The translations under genes were made by a program, and so were the position numbers. The notes below the pieces were generated by a model. It did not search any database, was not told where the DNA came from, and saw only the letters and a list, made by a program, of their open reading frames with translations. A stretch of 20,915 bases of DNA, taken from Entrophospora sp. SA101. Lineage: Eukaryota > Glomeromycota > Glomeromycetes > Entrophosporales > Entrophosporaceae. Below are positions 18,870 to 20,915 of the stretch, one piece after another. The stretch spans positions 71,664 to 92,578 of the forward strand of contig CAUDNR010000247.1 of the NCBI GenBank assembly GCA_958430865.1, given 5' to 3'. The first letter of the stretch is position 1, and each line of letters begins with the position of its first letter.

Positions 18870-19620
18870 TTTTGTTTATTTTGCATTCAAAAAAATAGAA
18901 TTATAACTGAAATCATCAATGATTTATCATTGATAAAAAAGGAAAGCATGTATACCTGAAGACATCAGCAATAAAAAATATTATATTTTGTTGCACAATA
19001 AATTATTGGCTGGATTAAATGTAACTCAACCCCGTACTCAATTTCAATAATAATATGTCACGCAAATGACAATTAATTGTATTACGATATTTGGTAATCA
19101 GAGGAATTCATTTTTTTTATCGTTACTTGGCAATCGGGATTTTTTGTTAAAGAATTATACATATATTATTATTGTTATCATTATTATTTTTATTAAGGAA
19201 TGTGGATATTATATTGTTATGTTATATTGTGGGGAATATAATCATATTATTATTATATTTTATATTATTTATAATCAAAGAAGTTATCATTAAATTATGA
19301 TCATACTTTCCGGGAAGTCTATAAGCTTCCATACAATATATATATTATATATTTATTTATTTTCTCATGATTTATATTATATTTCAAGAATTGTATTTTT
19401 ATTATTTAAAGAAGTAAAATTCAAACAAATAAAGATAACTTTTATATAACTTTACAACAATAAAATTATCAGTTCATTATTATTGTTAGATAAATATTTG
19501 AACATTTTTAAATAATTGTGATAATTATTTGAACGTTTACAGTCCCCCTACCCAAAATTATTAAATTGGTTAGTATCAGAGAAACAGAGCATTTATGGAA
19601 ATGACTATACAAAACAATCA
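18870..19620. other. AT-rich DNA without a supported gene
   Basis: Open frames here are Ile/Tyr/Asn runs from AT-rich sequence. The phrase CAACCCCGTACTCAA (about 19027) resembles CAAACCCCGCACTCAA, read on the minus strand near 17200, perhaps another trace of the same dispersed repeat. Nothing else is identified. Confidence 0.4.
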
Positions 19621-20335
19621 CTATTTTACAACTTTCCTCTTAACATCAGAGCCCAATGCAATTTCAGGGCCACAAACCCTGCTCTGGATTGTGACCTCCT
19701 GTGCTTGAATGAGCTGCAGATTTTTTTAATATTCCTCCAGAGTTGCGACAGCTTGGTCGCAGAGCCATCCTTGTCCTAGAGTAGGCAACTTTTCGACCAG
19801 CATGCCAGCGGCCATCTCTGGTCTGGGAAGATTAGTGAAAACATCCATGACGATTGATGCAATCTTGGTAAATTCCAAAGCCACGCCATACCCTTGGAAT
19901 TCTGTTTCATCATTGTATCATCGATCAATCAGGTCAGATTAGCCTTTTGTACACGAGGAACATGTGAGAATGACTGTAAAGTTCAAGGTAGCATGCGTGC
20001 TTCAACATCTGTAAATTTCTGATAATCAAACGTTGCATTTCGAAATGTTTCTTTTGCAACAGTCAATGCTGCCTTGACATCTTGTAATTATAATGATTAG
20101 TATTATTATTACGATTACGCAAAGCAAAATATTATCAATGAAAATTTTGTAATTACCCAGCAATGATCTGCTTCGCATTTTGATTCCAATCAAAATATTT
20201 ATAAGCTAAAATAAAAATATCGATACAAATAAAAAAAAGTAACCCTGGTTAGATATTAACACGTATTCCCAAACCAACCAAACCAAATCAAACAACAACA
20301 CTCACGTTTTGTCACCTTGGACTCTGTTTTTCCAA
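19621..20335 (-). pseudogene. Unidentified multi-exon pseudogene
   Basis: Three minus-strand exons can be placed. The first, about 20306-20330, ends SKVTK before GTGAGT. The second, 20157-20205, encodes YKYFDWNQNAKQIIA. The third, 19621-20080, encodes DVKAALTVAKETFRNATFDY, FTDVEARMLP, HVPRVQKANLT and, after a frameshift, GYGVALEFTKIASIVMDVFT and MAAGMLVEKLPTLGQGWLCD. It ends PEIALGSDVKRKVVK with a TAG. The exon 1-2 junction is phase-correct; the exon 2-3 junction is off by one base. Exon 3 has at least three in-frame stops (after RMLP, ANLT and ATLEEY) and one frameshift, so it is dead. It is visibly more GC-rich than its neighbours, as conserved or highly expressed genes here tend to be. The predicted protein is mostly helical. 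I do not recognise the family. Confidence 0.55.
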
Positions 20336-20446
20336 AAAAAAAAATCAATCAATTTGCGTCTGTCCTCCCCAAAAAAAAAACCAATAGGATAAATAATTAA
20401 TGTGTATGCATCGATCAAATCACAAACTTCTTTTTATTTTACAAAC

Positions 20447-20806
20447 ATGTCATTTGTAAAAATACCAAAAAAAGAAGTAAACAAGATGCTGAAAAAATAT
20501 ATGGGTAAGTGTTTTAAGGATGGTGGTGGATAACAACAATTGAAGATGAAATAAAGGTTGATTTTCTCAGAATTTTACCACCCGAGTTGGCTTCCCACAT
20601 AGTGGGATATTTAGATACACCAAGTATGTGCAAGGCAGCACAGGTCAATAAAAATTGGAGAAATGTCATTGATAGTGATAGGGTAATTTGGAAAAAGTGC
20701 TTGTTATTTGATGGAAAAATCTGTTGAAGAACATGCTATACGTGAAAATTGGAACATACAAAATTCGATTGATTCACCATCATTAAACATCAGGTTGGCA
20801 AATTGA
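20447..20806 (+). pseudogene. F-box gene fragment (Cdc4/Pop1-like), frameshifted
   Basis: From ATG at 20447 the frame reads MSFVKIPKKEVNKMLKKYMG and stops near 20531. A second frame carries TTIEDEIKVDFLRILPPELA, HIVGYLDTPSMCKAAQVNKN and WRNVIDSDRVIWKKC, a complete F-box domain, and stops at 20725. A third frame continues VEEHAIRENWNIQNS to a stop at 20806. Two single-base shifts therefore break one ORF. DFL-x-x-LPPELA...YLDTPSMCKAAQV-x-x-x-W is the F-box style of Cdc4/Fbw7/Pop1 substrate receptors of SCF ubiquitin ligases, which would continue into WD40 repeats. None is seen before a repeat-like sequence takes over. A GTAAGT at 20505 could mimic a donor, but no usable acceptor restores the frame. 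Confidence 0.7.
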
Positions 20807-20915
20807 CTGGTCCATTGAGAACAGATGAATTTTGGACTGGTCCATTGCCATTAATAAAATACTAAATATGGTTAAAGTGTTACACTAATGGACCCAATGG
20901 ACCACCAATAGACCA
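20807..20915. repeat. GGTCCATTG repeats at the right edge
   Basis: CTGGTCCATTG occurs at about 20807 and 20838, and its complement CAATGGACC occurs near 20893, followed by ACCAATAGACCA. The block directly follows the F-box fragment and is cut by the window end. It looks like the terminal part of a dispersed repeat or transposon. Class cannot be decided here. Confidence 0.35.

Noticed and set aside
19066..19293. 75-codon Ile/Tyr-rich plus-strand ORF
   Set aside because: It is made of ATT/TAT triplets typical of local base composition; no domain.
20505..20570. Intron in the F-box gene (GTAAGT at 20505 to CTCAG at 20566-20570)
   Set aside because: Joining there puts the F-box in the wrong frame and removes the family residues VDFLR. 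A one-base shift explains the sequence better.
1..20915. tRNA, rRNA or CRISPR array
   Set aside because: No cloverleaf with conserved T-loop, no rRNA core sequence and no short regularly spaced repeats were seen. The array at 3072-4737 has units far too long and exon-like for CRISPR.

Overview
The window looks like nuclear DNA of an early-diverging fungus, most likely an arbuscular mycorrhizal fungus of the Rhizophagus/Glomus type. Seen directly: it is very AT-rich, has many AAT/TA microsatellites and A(n)T(n) blocks, and its genes are split by many short (about 70-200 nt) GT..AG introns. It also carries remnants of hAT and pogo-like DNA transposons and decayed kinase and F-box genes. The species assignment is inference: no rRNA or marker gene is present.

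Layout. (1) Positions 1-5700 are a gene graveyard: a 503-bp hAT-type non-autonomous element (842-1344), a decayed membrane-protein gene on the minus strand (1417-2812) with a 119-bp hAT-type MITE inside its coding sequence (2467-2585), a tandem array of 280-345-bp units (3072-4737) that look like duplicated exon-intron modules, and a 552-bp segment bounded by a 15-bp TG...CA inverted repeat (4984-5535). (2) Positions 5700-7890 hold no convincing gene. (3) Positions 7894-14486 are a compact island of three intact genes whose exons join in frame: a mitochondrial medium-chain acyl-CoA dehydrogenase (+, 6 exons, 423 aa), an ING-family PHD-finger protein (-, 7 exons, 321 aa) and a LisH/WD40 protein of the TBL1/Sif2 family (+, 11 exons, 636 aa). 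(4) Positions 14487-20915 return to decayed sequence: short coding-like remnants, one small hypothetical ORF, a hAT transposase C-terminus, a 1040-bp pogo-like element carrying a kinase fragment, an unidentified multi-exon pseudogene, and an F-box pseudogene at the right side.

How the genes work together. The ING protein and the TBL1/Sif2 protein are divergently transcribed from 119 bp of shared upstream DNA. ING4/5/Yng2 proteins read H3K4me3 for histone acetyltransferase complexes. TBL1/Sif2 proteins scaffold histone deacetylase complexes (NCoR/SMRT-HDAC3, Set3C). The pair therefore probably feeds opposite sides of histone acetylation from one promoter. The acyl-CoA dehydrogenase is a separate mitochondrial beta-oxidation gene, convergent with the ING gene.

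The most notable features are the pogo-like element that seems to have captured a host kinase fragment, the MITE whose removal with one target-site copy restores the reading frame of the host pseudogene, and the exon-like tandem array.
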